Counted from the stretch's first letter, positions 54,609 through 63,667 are shown. The stretch: 64,000 nucleotides of DNA from Lachnospiraceae bacterium (GCA_024684055.1 JAIKXN010000023.1:53366-117365); one strand, 5' to 3'. Numbers and translations are program-made. The notes: a model not told the origin generated them from the letters alone.

Positions 54609-55134
54609 AGCCCAACCTCCTTAATTTATTTATCGCTTCCCGATAGCGCCACGTCACGGTGCCCATCGGTATTCCGAGCGACTCGGATATTTCGTTGAAT
54701 GTCATGTCCGAGAGTATCTTCATGCTCACCACCTGCCGCTCGTTTTCGGACAGCGTGGCAAGCGCCTGCATTACGGTCATGTCATTAACTACCGTATCTT
54801 CAACCGAATCTTTCGATACCGGTTCTATTCCTTCTTCCGTAAAATCTTCTACGGGTATGCTTCTGGAATTCTTTCTTACGAAATCTATTGCCAGATTTCT
54901 GGCAATTGTCGCCAGAAACGTTTTATGCGAATCCTTCAGTTCCATCGTTCCTGCCATTGAGTACAGTTTAACAAAGAAGTCCTGAGTCAGATCTTCGGCA
55001 TTCTCTTTCTGGTTAACAATTCCATAGATTATCGAATAAATATATCCCAGGTATTCATCATATATTTCTTTCAGACCGGATTTGTCCTTGGCTTTTATCC
55101 TGTTGATGCAGTCTGCAAATTGTTCCTGAGTCAA
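54601..55134 (-). CDS. ECF-type RNA polymerase sigma factor
   Basis: A sigma-70-family factor of 177 residues. Region 2 (NAEDLTQDFFVKLY, then DFVRKN) and region 4 (LSENERQVVSMKILSDMTF ... GIPMGTVTWRYREAINKLRR) are both present, and the protein lacks regions 1 and 3, as in ECF factors. The start is a TTG at 55134, six bases after AGGAGG; a longer frame to 55167 has no such site. It is coupled by 8 nt overlap to the anti-sigma-like gene. Confidence 0.88.
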   Translation of the reverse strand: MTQEQFADCINRIKAKDKSGLKEIYDEYLGYIYSIIYGIVNQKENAEDLTQDFFVKLYSMAGTMELKDSHKTFLATIARNLAIDFVRKNSRSIPVEDFTEEGIEPVSKDSVEDTVVNDMTVMQALATLSENERQVVSMKILSDMTFNEISESLGIPMGTVTWRYREAINKLRRLGYE

Positions 55135-55159
55135 GTTTCCTCCTATCTCCACTAAAGAT

Positions 55160-55173
55160 ACGAACATGTTCGT
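55160..55173. promoter_or_regulatory. 14-bp palindrome before the ECF sigma gene
   Basis: ACGAACATGTTCGT is a perfect palindrome 26-39 nt upstream of the sigma start. It contains GAAC and GTTC but with only two bases between, so it does not fit the Gram-positive LexA box (four bases between). It may be an operator of another factor, or part of the sigma promoter. Confidence 0.45.
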
Positions 55174-55210
55174 GCTTTTTATGGAAAATTCTTAAAAATT
55201 TTTTATATTT

Positions 55211-57961
55211 TTACGGTTCTTTTCCGTAAATGATCGTATTGTTGTTCTTAACAACGATTCCGTCCTTATTCTTGTATGAATAATCGTTGGAAATGTTTAT
55301 CTGTCCCCAGTCAGAAGGATGAAGCGCAAAGCTTAAGCTGAACTTGTCTCCTTTTTTAAGGACTTTGGAATCTCCTATAGTAATAACGCATTTTGAATCC
55401 GTATCCGTTCCGGACGCTGACGAAAATGTTCCGGTTACATTATCGAGTTTCACATAAGCGCCGTCTTTTGAATTGATCGCACTGTGATAATTGTCAAATG
55501 CATATGAAGAATTATTGTCAGCATTAAAGTAATAGATTATTTCAGTCTTTGACAGATCAAGTGCTTTATCGGATTTGTTGGTTATCTCAAGTGTGCCTGA
55601 TACGCTGCTCTTTCCGTCGCCGGTATAATCCATCATGATTTCAATTTCCGAGTTGCCTTCCGTGAAACCGGCATCTTCGTTATTATTGTTATTATTGTTG
55701 TCATTATTATTATTGTTGTTATTATCGTTGTTGTCAGGATTGTTTCCGTTATTCTGATTGCTGTCCGTATTCGGCTTGTTTCCGGGTGTCGAAACGACAG
55801 CACCGGGCTTTCCGTTTCCTTCAGGTGTACGTCCGAACACAAGTGTTTCATTTTCAAAAAGCGCCATGTTTTCGGCAAGAGTAACATTTCCTGTCGAGAG
55901 TCCTTCATGGGAAGGATCGTTGGAATCATCCCAGACACCCTTGAGATTTCTCATTCTGACCTGAATTTCCTGTTTGTAATGTTCCTGACCGCCGGGATAA
56001 AGATTGCCGTCATCAAACACTATGGAAAGATAATAAATGTTTTTGCCCTCATTCCATGCCTTAAGTCCTTCACATCTTCCGGACTGCATGTAATTGGTGG
56101 TAATTTCTATATCCGAAGGGCTTCCGCCTGCTTCAACAACCTCTGTTAAATCCACAAAATATCTTAATTCGAGTTTTCCGGGTACTCTTGCGGGCCATGC
56201 CGAAATATTGTAAACATAGGCTTTTATTTCAACGAAATCATCTCCTGTGACATTAATTCCGCCATCCGCATATATTTCAAGTCCCGCTTCTTCAACCGCA
56301 CCGAAATCTTTAATTGTCTGTCCTTTGTATTTCGAATAAAGATGAGCAAGAAGTCCGGTGAATCCAGCATTGTAATCACAGGCAACCTCATTTGTATTGT
56401 AATTGGATACCTCATCAGTATAATTATCCGAAGCATCGGGACCGCCAACAAGCGCCCCGTAAAGGATATGTCTCGCATCGCCGGGTTCGTTCATATTGTC
56501 GCAGTATGAGCCCTGTGCGGTTCTGTGATGAGGATGTACGGGATATTTGTCTCCATAACCGATTTCGTATGAAAAACCCGTATCGCCCAAAGCGTAATTG
56601 GCCTGACTTAAAGCAAAATCCTCATAAGCCTTTTTCTTTGAAGCATCGCATCCGTCCCAGTCAGCATATATCGAAGCTATAAATCCGGTTGTGGTCGCAT
56701 ATCTTAAGGATCCCCATGAATCGAGCCATGCAAGACCCTTCGGTGTGTAAGCGATCCTGTCGCCGTTTGTACCGACGCTCCACCAGTCAAGGTGCTTTTC
56801 AACCGCATTTTTGTATTTTGCATCTCCCGTTATCTTTGCAAGCACAACTGCTGCCCCAATGTGAACATCATCCCAGCACATTGACCAGTTATAATCCTGA
56901 TTAGCGTTTGTATAATCGCTCTTTGCATTGGAAAGATAAGTTTCATCATTTGTGGCGGTAAAAAGCCATGCGCCCGCCCATGCAAGTTCATCGTAAAAAC
57001 CGCTCCAGGAATTGTAAAATCCGTTTGCTTCCGTATAACCTGCATCGGATTTGGTATCTCTCGCAAATTTATATAGACTCTCCGCATGCTTTAAACATTC
57101 AGCCGAGTAAGCGGGATCTTCTTTTTCAAATATTATCGAGCAAAGAGCAAGTGATGCTGCCGTTTCGGCACATACGGCTGACCCGGGATTGGATCTTGTT
57201 ACGCAGTAAGACGGTCTTTCCATTCTGTATTCAACCACTTCCGCGCTTCCCCAGAAAGTATGGTCCTGACTTCCGTTTCCCACCTGATAATAGTAAACTT
57301 CATCTTCAGGATGGCATTTGATAAAATAATCGTTTGCCCATTTTATATTGGAAAGAGCATATTCAAGCTGTCCCGATTCTTCATAGGCTTCTTTGTCCTC
57401 ATATACGGACCATGCAAGTACTGAAGCCGTATATGACATTGGAAGATTGAATTTGACATTATCGCCGGCATCAACCCAGCCGCCTGTCAGATCAAGTCCC
57501 ACATCTTTTCCGTCATTGAGACACGAATCACCTCTCCAGTTGCATCTTACCTTTTCAGGCAGATCGCCGACTCTTTGAAGTTCATAAAATAAAAGTGACT
57601 TCTGAAGTGCCTCGCCGTAATTATATTTCCCGGTTCCTTTCGTTCCCTCATAACCGCTTCCCTTCTGAGAAAGATTTCCGGTATCAAGCAAACCGTTGGC
57701 AGAAACATAATCGCTGACATCATTATTTACAGTATCAGAGGTGTCCTTGTTTCCGGACACCTCTCCCTCTGCATTATTAATGTTACCGTTACCATCGCTT
57801 TCGGTGACGGCAGTTGCAACATTTTCTTCCTTAAGTTTATTTCTCTTCTTTTCAGTAATGGCAATTCCGGCAATAAGGACTATTACTCCGAGAGCAATAA
57901 AAAGTCCTACGGGAATCGCGATCATAAAGAATTCTTTCAGAGTCTTTTTCCTGTCTTCCAT
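55211..57961 (-). CDS. Membrane-anchored GH9 cellulase with two CBM3 modules
   Basis: A 916-residue endo-acting glucanase displayed on the cell surface. Order: cytosolic tip, one anchor helix (12-34), a 75-residue Asn/Asp/Ser spacer, GH9 domain (about 112-545), CBM3c-like module (about 550-705), an Asn/Asp-rich linker (about 715-755) and a second CBM3 (757-916). GH9 residues seen are Asp164 and Asp167 in WVDAGDNVKF, the HPHHR block and Glu525 in NTNEVACDYNAGF. The anchor helix lacks a signal-peptidase site, so the enzyme stays tethered rather than secreted. It follows the HD-GYP gene by 17 nt and is probably cotranscribed with it. Confidence 0.93.
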   Translation of the reverse strand: MEDRKKTLKEFFMIAIPVGLFIALGVIVLIAGIAITEKKRNKLKEENVATAVTESDGNGNINNAEGEVSGNKDTSDTVNNDVSDYVSANGLLDTGNLSQKGSGYEGTKGTGKYNYGEALQKSLLFYELQRVGDLPEKVRCNWRGDSCLNDGKDVGLDLTGGWVDAGDNVKFNLPMSYTASVLAWSVYEDKEAYEESGQLEYALSNIKWANDYFIKCHPEDEVYYYQVGNGSQDHTFWGSAEVVEYRMERPSYCVTRSNPGSAVCAETAASLALCSIIFEKEDPAYSAECLKHAESLYKFARDTKSDAGYTEANGFYNSWSGFYDELAWAGAWLFTATNDETYLSNAKSDYTNANQDYNWSMCWDDVHIGAAVVLAKITGDAKYKNAVEKHLDWWSVGTNGDRIAYTPKGLAWLDSWGSLRYATTTGFIASIYADWDGCDASKKKAYEDFALSQANYALGDTGFSYEIGYGDKYPVHPHHRTAQGSYCDNMNEPGDARHILYGALVGGPDASDNYTDEVSNYNTNEVACDYNAGFTGLLAHLYSKYKGQTIKDFGAVEEAGLEIYADGGINVTGDDFVEIKAYVYNISAWPARVPGKLELRYFVDLTEVVEAGGSPSDIEITTNYMQSGRCEGLKAWNEGKNIYYLSIVFDDGNLYPGGQEHYKQEIQVRMRNLKGVWDDSNDPSHEGLSTGNVTLAENMALFENETLVFGRTPEGNGKPGAVVSTPGNKPNTDSNQNNGNNPDNNDNNNNNNNDNNNNNNNEDAGFTEGNSEIEIMMDYTGDGKSSVSGTLEITNKSDKALDLSKTEIIYYFNADNNSSYAFDNYHSAINSKDGAYVKLDNVTGTFSSASGTDTDSKCVITIGDSKVLKKGDKFSLSFALHPSDWGQINISNDYSYKNKDGIVVKNNNTIIYGKEP

Positions 57962-57978
57962 GATTTTCCGTTCCTTTT

Positions 57979-60900
57979 TTATTTTGATTCTTCGAACTTC
58001 TTTCTGATGTTGTTGATGTCTTCGGTCGTTCCTCCGCCATCGTCCTTGGGATCTCTGAATTCTCCCTGCTCAACCAGTCTTAAGAAAGCATCCACAACAT
58101 CTTCTGCAAGCTGTGTTCCGGATACTTCTTTGATAATGGAAACAACCTTATCGAAGTTCATTCGTTTTCTGTATGGTCTGTCTGAATACATGGCATCAAA
58201 CGTATCCGCTACAGCGATAATCTGAGCAACTCTGGGAATCTTTTCTCCTTTAAGCCCTTCAGGATAACCGTGTCCGTCAGGTCTTTCATGATGATAATGC
58301 GCCCCGTGAGCAAGTTCAGGCATAATGCTTATATCTTTTAAAACATTATAACCGTAAGTCGAATGTGATTTGATAAGCGTAAACTCTTCATCCGTTAGTT
58401 TTCCTGCTTTGTTAAGGACTTCGGGCTTAATGGCAATCTTTCCTATATCATGCAAAAGAGCAATGTTATAATACTTCTCGATGGTTTCTTCATCATATCC
58501 GAGTTCGCGCGTAAGCAGTGCAGTATAATCTGCAACTCTGGTAGAATGGCCTTTCGTGTAACGGTCTTTCATATCTATCGTTCTCGCGAATGCTTCGGTC
58601 ATCTCCCTGATGAACAGTTTGTTTTCATTCTGTTTCTTTACAAGAGCCTTGGTCTTGGCATTTACAGCTTTCTTTACAATAAGGAATACAAAAAGTCCGG
58701 CAACAATCAACATAGCGATCATGAATGTGATTTTTTCATAATATGCTTTTTCTTTGACGATCGTTACCTTAAGTTCATTGTCTCCTCTTCCCATGCTGTC
58801 ATGGAGAATCATAACAAATTGATACGTTTTACCGCGCAAATTGGTGTAAGCAACCGGCTTGAACTCAGTTCTGTCTACGGTTGTTTCGCTCTTGTCGAAT
58901 CCTTCAAGATAATAAGTTACTTTCGGGTTTACAAGCGAATAATTGAAAATATATCCGTAAACCGTAACCCTGTCGTTTTCGGCAGGTACAGTAATAACAC
59001 CCTTTTCATCGGGATAAATGAATTCACCGTCAGCCTCTACATAAGGCACAGCCATTTTAACATTATCTATTTTTTCAAATTTATTTTCGATATTTACTTT
59101 TGCCACACCTGTAGAACCTGAAATATAAAGATCGCCGTTGTCCGACAGTTCACTATACGAATTTGGCGTGGTAACACAGGAAAGTCCGTTATGCATGCTG
59201 TAAAAAACAGGCTCTATGACTTCGTTTGCCAGCATCTGTTCTTCATCCACAACATACACACCGTTACTTGAAAGAACCCATATTTCCTCTTTTGAATTGA
59301 TATATAAATCAAAGTTGTTTGAATAAGGGAATTTGTTTATGGTGACAATATTAAAACTCTCTGTCATGTATGAAATGGAGTTGCTGGTAACTATCCAGTA
59401 AAGTCTTTTTTTATCGTCTCTTTTTATTCGCATTACCACCTGCGACTGAAGTCCGTCTTCTTTCGCAAAATGTTTTACTTCATGCTCTTTAATAACGTAC
59501 ATACCCCCGCCGTTTGTTCCGACGATTATTTCATTGTTATAGCCTTCAACAACTGTTAGTATTTCTTCGTTTTCAAGTCCGTTTGTATCATCATAAACAG
59601 TGATATCTCCGTTATCGATAACGGCAACACCGCCGCTGCATGCACAAAGCATTCTTCCGTTTTTGCCTTCGTAGACGGTTCTTACGTTGTCCGAAGGCAT
59701 ACCGTTCTCTTCATTGTAGGAAGTAACCGCTCCATCATCGTATTTAATAAGCCCGAGGTCGCTGTATGTGGAAATCCACACCGCTCCATTGGAATCTCTT
59801 TTTATCGATCTGATCCTTACACCGTCGAGAAGCACAAGAAGATTCTTGATTTGAGAATATTTGTCCGGCACGTTATGCATTTCGTTTATTCTCATGAATT
59901 TGGCTCTGCTGCCGCCTTCTACCGCAACGAGTCCGGAATCCGAACCTATAAGAAGATAATTTTTGTATTTACAGGTTGTATTTACTACCTCTTCTTCAAG
60001 ATCGTATTTGTCAAAAATATCGGTGAACTGATTCCTGACAATTTTCATAACGCCCTGTCTCGATGAAGTAAACCAGAGATTGCCCTCATAATCGGTAAGC
60101 ATCTCGTCAATGGAATTGTTCATGGTAAGGTTATCGATTTTTCTGAATCCGGTATAATCCCTGATTCCTATTCCTTTGTCGGAACAGATCCAGAGTTTTT
60201 TATCGACATATTCCATGGAATTGATTCCGTTTAAAGGAGAAACGTCAATAAGTGTTTTGTCGGTCATTCCTTCGGCTAAATTACCGTAATAAACTTCCGA
60301 AGCGCTTGTTCCGATGTAAACATGTCCGGGATTTTTCGGATCGGGAAGAATGGAATGAATCTTGTTGATTCCGAGTCCCGATTTTGTATAGAATCCCGTA
60401 AGTTTTCCATTTTCAATCGTGAAAACCGAGCCGTCTTTTATAACACCGTATATAATACCTGTGTTTTCATCTTTTCTGATCTCTTCAATATATGCATCAT
60501 TAAGCTGCGGCTCGTTGAACTGGCGAATTGTCATGTCTTCGCCCACCACGCCCATTCCGTGCGTGGTAGCCACATAAATATTTCCTTCGGCATCCTCTGT
60601 AATGCATCTTACCGAAAAAGACTGAAGTGTTCCGCCGTTGCTGAAAACCGTATACTTGCCTTTATCAAGTACCGCAAGACCGTTGTCATTTGTTCCGATC
60701 CATAATCTGTTTTTGCTGTCAACGTAAAGGCATACAACACTGGTAACGCCAGTGGTTGAATCCACTCTTTCGAATGTGTTTCCGTCATATCTGATAAGGC
60801 CGCTGTAACTGCCTATCCAGATGAAGCCTTCATCAGTTTCGGCTATGGCATTAGCTTCAGATGTTGGAAGGCCGTTGCTGTTATTATATAAAACTGCTGA

Positions 60901-61143
60901 ATAACCTTCATTGTGTCCATTAAAATCAACACTTATTTCATCATAATCAACGCCCGAAAGATTCTCGCCATTGGCAATCAACGCGTCATGATATATAAAA
61001 GAAGAAACCGATATAAATCCTAAAACAAATAAAAGGACAAAACTAAATAAAGATTTAGCCTGTCCGTTTCGTTTCATTTTTGAAAATACGAAAATAAAAT
61101 CCGATAAAACTCGTCTGTCAAGACACAATCCCCTATTTAACAT
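57979..61143 (-). CDS. Propeller-sensor HD-GYP protein
   Basis: A 1054-residue signalling protein. After an N-terminal helix (about 31-50), the extracytoplasmic part has about 14 two-component-propeller repeats (segments like WIGTNDNGLAVLD) and a Y_Y_Y-type beta-sandwich (about 700-790). A second helix (about 801-821) leads to a cytosolic HD-GYP domain with HDIGK (about 898-902) and HHERPDGHGYP (about 950-960), i.e. the complete c-di-GMP phosphodiesterase signature. Hybrid propeller sensors in other bacteria detect polysaccharide fragments, so cellulose-derived oligosaccharides are a likely signal (inference). The ATG at 61143 is preceded by ACGGAG; a TTG at 61164 is an alternative. Confidence 0.9.
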   Translation of the reverse strand: MLNRGLCLDRRVLSDFIFVFSKMKRNGQAKSLFSFVLLFVLGFISVSSFIYHDALIANGENLSGVDYDEISVDFNGHNEGYSAVLYNNSNGLPTSEANAIAETDEGFIWIGSYSGLIRYDGNTFERVDSTTGVTSVVCLYVDSKNRLWIGTNDNGLAVLDKGKYTVFSNGGTLQSFSVRCITEDAEGNIYVATTHGMGVVGEDMTIRQFNEPQLNDAYIEEIRKDENTGIIYGVIKDGSVFTIENGKLTGFYTKSGLGINKIHSILPDPKNPGHVYIGTSASEVYYGNLAEGMTDKTLIDVSPLNGINSMEYVDKKLWICSDKGIGIRDYTGFRKIDNLTMNNSIDEMLTDYEGNLWFTSSRQGVMKIVRNQFTDIFDKYDLEEEVVNTTCKYKNYLLIGSDSGLVAVEGGSRAKFMRINEMHNVPDKYSQIKNLLVLLDGVRIRSIKRDSNGAVWISTYSDLGLIKYDDGAVTSYNEENGMPSDNVRTVYEGKNGRMLCACSGGVAVIDNGDITVYDDTNGLENEEILTVVEGYNNEIIVGTNGGGMYVIKEHEVKHFAKEDGLQSQVVMRIKRDDKKRLYWIVTSNSISYMTESFNIVTINKFPYSNNFDLYINSKEEIWVLSSNGVYVVDEEQMLANEVIEPVFYSMHNGLSCVTTPNSYSELSDNGDLYISGSTGVAKVNIENKFEKIDNVKMAVPYVEADGEFIYPDEKGVITVPAENDRVTVYGYIFNYSLVNPKVTYYLEGFDKSETTVDRTEFKPVAYTNLRGKTYQFVMILHDSMGRGDNELKVTIVKEKAYYEKITFMIAMLIVAGLFVFLIVKKAVNAKTKALVKKQNENKLFIREMTEAFARTIDMKDRYTKGHSTRVADYTALLTRELGYDEETIEKYYNIALLHDIGKIAIKPEVLNKAGKLTDEEFTLIKSHSTYGYNVLKDISIMPELAHGAHYHHERPDGHGYPEGLKGEKIPRVAQIIAVADTFDAMYSDRPYRKRMNFDKVVSIIKEVSGTQLAEDVVDAFLRLVEQGEFRDPKDDGGGTTEDINNIRKKFEESK

Positions 61144-61189
61144 TTTAATCATCTCCGTATTCAATTCCCTCTAAACACACTTACGAAAG

Positions 61190-61218
61190 ATTATATCATA
61201 TTATGGAAATATAAACAA
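61190..61218 (-). promoter_or_regulatory. Promoter of the HD-GYP/cellulase operon
   Basis: On the minus strand: TTGTTT (61213-61218), a 17-nt spacer and TATAAT (61190-61195), about 45 nt before the HD-GYP start. Confidence 0.68.
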
Positions 61219-61271
61219 TTAAATGCTTTAGTGTCTTAAATCGCCTGTTTATCTTCTTTTTCGATACATTT

Positions 61272-61925
61272 TCACACAATTTCCTTAAAGTAATCCCTTA
61301 CTTCAATAAGGTTTTTAAATACTTTGTGGCACTTCTTTTCTATTTCTTCATCAGGTCCGATCAGATCGGGCACCATTATCGGTTTTGCCTTAGCCGAAAA
61401 AGCCGCTCTGATACCGTTATAGGAATCCTCAATAATGTATGCGTTTGCACAATCAGCCCCCAGTTCTTCTGCCGCTTTAAGAAAAATATCGGGCTCCGGT
61501 TTTGATCTGCTTACCATGTCACCGCAGACTACAACCTGAAAATAGTCATATATCCCGGCATCTTTTAACTGTGCAACAACCGTCTGTTTTTTTGTGGAAG
61601 AAGCAAGAGCAACCTTAATGTTGTTTTCTTTTAAGAACGAGAGAAGTTCATGCACTCCCGGCTTCATCGGAAGTCTTCCGCCGTCATACTTCTCGTGGTA
61701 TCTCTTTGAACAAAGTCCTTTATAATACTCATAATCAAAATCTTCGCCGTAAGTCTCCTTAAACAGTTTACAGGTAGCCTTATCGTTGATTCCGATACAT
61801 TTGATCATTAGTTCTTCCATACCGGCAAGATTATATTCTGCGGCTATTTCTTCCCACAAATCGCATATTATCTTCTCGGAATCGAAAATGACTCCGTCCA
61901 TGTCAAAAATAACTGTTTCTAACAT
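61272..61925 (-). CDS. HAD-superfamily sugar-phosphate phosphatase/mutase-like
   Basis: A 217-residue HAD enzyme of the beta-phosphoglucomutase-like group. Motif I is FDMDGVIFDSE (Asp8 nucleophile, Asp10 acid), motif II the LASSTKK block, motif III a Lys in SRSKPEP and motif IV IIEDSYNGI. The helical cap domain lies between motifs I and II. The substrate cannot be named from sequence. The ATG has an AGGAGAG site. It lies 36 nt after the phosphatase gene on the same strand. Confidence 0.88.
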   Translation of the reverse strand: MLETVIFDMDGVIFDSEKIICDLWEEIAAEYNLAGMEELMIKCIGINDKATCKLFKETYGEDFDYEYYKGLCSKRYHEKYDGGRLPMKPGVHELLSFLKENNIKVALASSTKKQTVVAQLKDAGIYDYFQVVVCGDMVSRSKPEPDIFLKAAEELGADCANAYIIEDSYNGIRAAFSAKAKPIMVPDLIGPDEEIEKKCHKVFKNLIEVRDYFKEIV

Positions 61926-61961
61926 TGTATTCTCTCCTGTTGAGTTTTCGCGTTTGTAAAA

Positions 61962-62444
61962 TCAATATCCCAGATATTTTAAGAAACATTTGAGTCCCTC
62001 GTCAATATCTTTGTATGTTTTGTCAAAAACTCCCGTATACCAAGGATCCGCAATATCCCTCGGATGATCCGAAAAATCCAGAACCCTTTTTATCTTTCCT
62101 TCGGTATCCGGACCGGTAATTCTGGTCGTATTCTTAATATTCCAGCTCTCAGCACAGAGAATATAATCATAGTATCCGTAATCGGCTTTGGTAACCTGCA
62201 CCGCCCTTTTTGAACTGAAGTCCGTATACGCTGTTTTACCTATACCGTGTCTTTTCAGTTCAGCTTGAGCGGGCGGATAGACCGTACTTCCCGTTCCATT
62301 CCATATTTCTTCGGTTGAAGTGGCTGCGGACGCAATATAAAAATCATCCTTTATGCCCATCTTTTCAACCATATCCTTCATCATAAACTCAGCCATCGGC
62401 GAACGACATATGTTGCCGTGGCATATGAAAAGTACCTTTATCAT
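61962..62444 (-). CDS. Low-molecular-weight protein-tyrosine phosphatase
   Basis: A 160-residue LMW-PTP. The P-loop is FICHGNICRS with nucleophile Cys8 and Arg14 (C-x5-R), and the general acid Asp133 lies in the DPWYTG loop. Most family members read CxGNxCRS, so the loop is standard. In Firmicutes such enzymes reverse tyrosine phosphorylation, often of polysaccharide or stress regulators, but no BY-kinase gene is adjacent. It is transcribed with the HAD gene downstream. Confidence 0.93.
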   Translation of the reverse strand: MIKVLFICHGNICRSPMAEFMMKDMVEKMGIKDDFYIASAATSTEEIWNGTGSTVYPPAQAELKRHGIGKTAYTDFSSKRAVQVTKADYGYYDYILCAESWNIKNTTRITGPDTEGKIKRVLDFSDHPRDIADPWYTGVFDKTYKDIDEGLKCFLKYLGY

Positions 62445-62509
62445 TTTTCGTATCCTTTACACTTCAGATTTTTTTCAATCGTAGTTTTGCTCATATATTT
62501 CATATCTCA

Positions 62510-63169
62510 TCAATATTCGTAGGATTGATTTACTTTCCTAAGTGCAGCCACATAATCGCAGCCTTTTTCTTTCACATTTTCCGGATTTATAGGATAATGA
62601 ACATTGTAAAGAATCCCTTTGTCTCCAAACATATCCTCCATATAATCCTTCTCTATATGCCCGCCTACGACTTCAAGGCAGATCATAACATGATCATCAC
62701 CCGGTACAATTTCTTTCTCCCACAAATACCTACACTCAAGGTTCATGAAGCATTCAGCGACCATCGGCGCTTCTACCCATGAAGCTTTCTCCGCAGTAAG
62801 CCCTGACGAAGTTATCTCATCCGCCTCGAACTGATTGTTCTGTATCGTCTTCATGCAGGCTTCGTATAAATCAGATGACATGAAATTTAGCACTGCTACC
62901 TTCTTTTCATTTAAGCTTTGGTAAAGATGTCCTCTCTTATTCACGCTGCATAGAATCACGTAATACCCGCCTCCATGATTCGCACTCGTAAACCCTGCCC
63001 ATGACTGCATCGTAGCATTTGGCTGGCCATTAGATTTATAGGTTGTGACAAGAAACATCGGTGTCGGTATTCCCATTATAAATTCTTTCCAATCAAATCC
63101 GAAGTTTTTTGCAAATTCTCCGTATGTCCCACTCATAGATTCAGGCATTTCTTTGTAGTGGTATTTCAT
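62510..63169 (-). CDS. Flavin-reductase-like FMN-binding split-barrel protein
   Basis: A 219-residue protein with the split-barrel flavin fold. FMN-contact segments PTPMFLVTTYKSNG, ATMQSWAGFTSANHGG and NKRGHLYQSL are in family order. It probably reduces or binds FMN; the electron partner is unknown. The ATG at 63169 is preceded by GGAGGGAAGGG; the longer frame to 63373 runs through the promoter and has no ribosome site. It is separated from the phosphatase gene by 65 nt. Confidence 0.85.
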   Translation of the reverse strand: MKYHYKEMPESMSGTYGEFAKNFGFDWKEFIMGIPTPMFLVTTYKSNGQPNATMQSWAGFTSANHGGGYYVILCSVNKRGHLYQSLNEKKVAVLNFMSSDLYEACMKTIQNNQFEADEITSSGLTAEKASWVEAPMVAECFMNLECRYLWEKEIVPGDDHVMICLEVVGGHIEKDYMEDMFGDKGILYNVHYPINPENVKEKGCDYVAALRKVNQSYEY

Positions 63170-63220
63170 CTTTTCCCTTCCCTCCTTACAAAAGCCAACA
63201 TAAGAATTAACTTCAGTATA

Positions 63221-63265
63221 ATTATATTGTTTGAGGGAGTATACCTCAATACGGATGATCATCCG
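63221..63265 (-). promoter_or_regulatory. Promoter and inverted repeats upstream of the flavin-reductase gene
   Basis: On the minus strand: TTGAGG (63244-63249), a 17-nt spacer and TATAAT (63221-63226). The -35 box is one arm of TTGAGG-N7-CCTCAA (63231-63249). A separate 14-bp perfect palindrome, CGGATGATCATCCG, lies just upstream (63252-63265). Both are candidate operators. Confidence 0.6.
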
Positions 63266-63305
63266 AACACCTTGGCTTACTTGTAGATCAATAAGGAGAA
63301 AGACC

Positions 63306-63667
63306 ATGCTTAGCGAAAGAGATGAACGCTGGAATACATTTATATCCGATGTGTGATTCAGAGATGAATCCACACTTTCTGATATTCAGAGAAAAGCGGT
63401 CTTGTGTTTCTGGTACGATGCCGAAATGAATAGCGGCGGTTTCAGCGGTTATTCAGATGTCTATCCTGATACGGATCTTAAAGAACTTGAAGACGCGTTG
63501 AGAGAAATAGCAAATGATGATTTTGCCGATAATCTGTGCAAAGCAATCAATGAAGGCAAAGACGACGGCTGGGAGAAAACCGACATGGCCTTCTACAATT
63601 AGAACCGTCTCTTACTACCTTTCTTGAGGCGTATGTTGAAGCAAACAAAGACGTGATTTTTGATTAA
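63306..63667 (+). pseudogene. Broken DMP19/DUF4375-like gene
   Basis: A frame beginning at an ATG (63306) with an AAGGAG site is interrupted by an in-frame TGA at 63354-63356, then continues in the same frame to 63602, with the segment AVLCFWYDAEMNSGGFSGYSD that resembles the NGGF region of DMP19/DUF4375 proteins. A one-base shift near 63595 is then needed to read the remaining 20 codons (LEPSLTTFLEAYVEANKD) to a TAA at 63665-63667. Two lesions in a gene of about 120 codons indicate decay. Family members have poorly known roles; some are anti-phage or immunity-type proteins. Confidence 0.72.

Noticed and set aside
55160..55173. LexA/SOS box
   Set aside because: GAAC and GTTC are separated by two bases rather than the four needed for the Gram-positive LexA box.
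63170..63373. N-terminal extension of the flavin-reductase-like protein
   Set aside because: The extra codons run through a promoter, two inverted repeats and the start of the opposite-strand pseudogene; the ATG at 63169 has a strong ribosome site.
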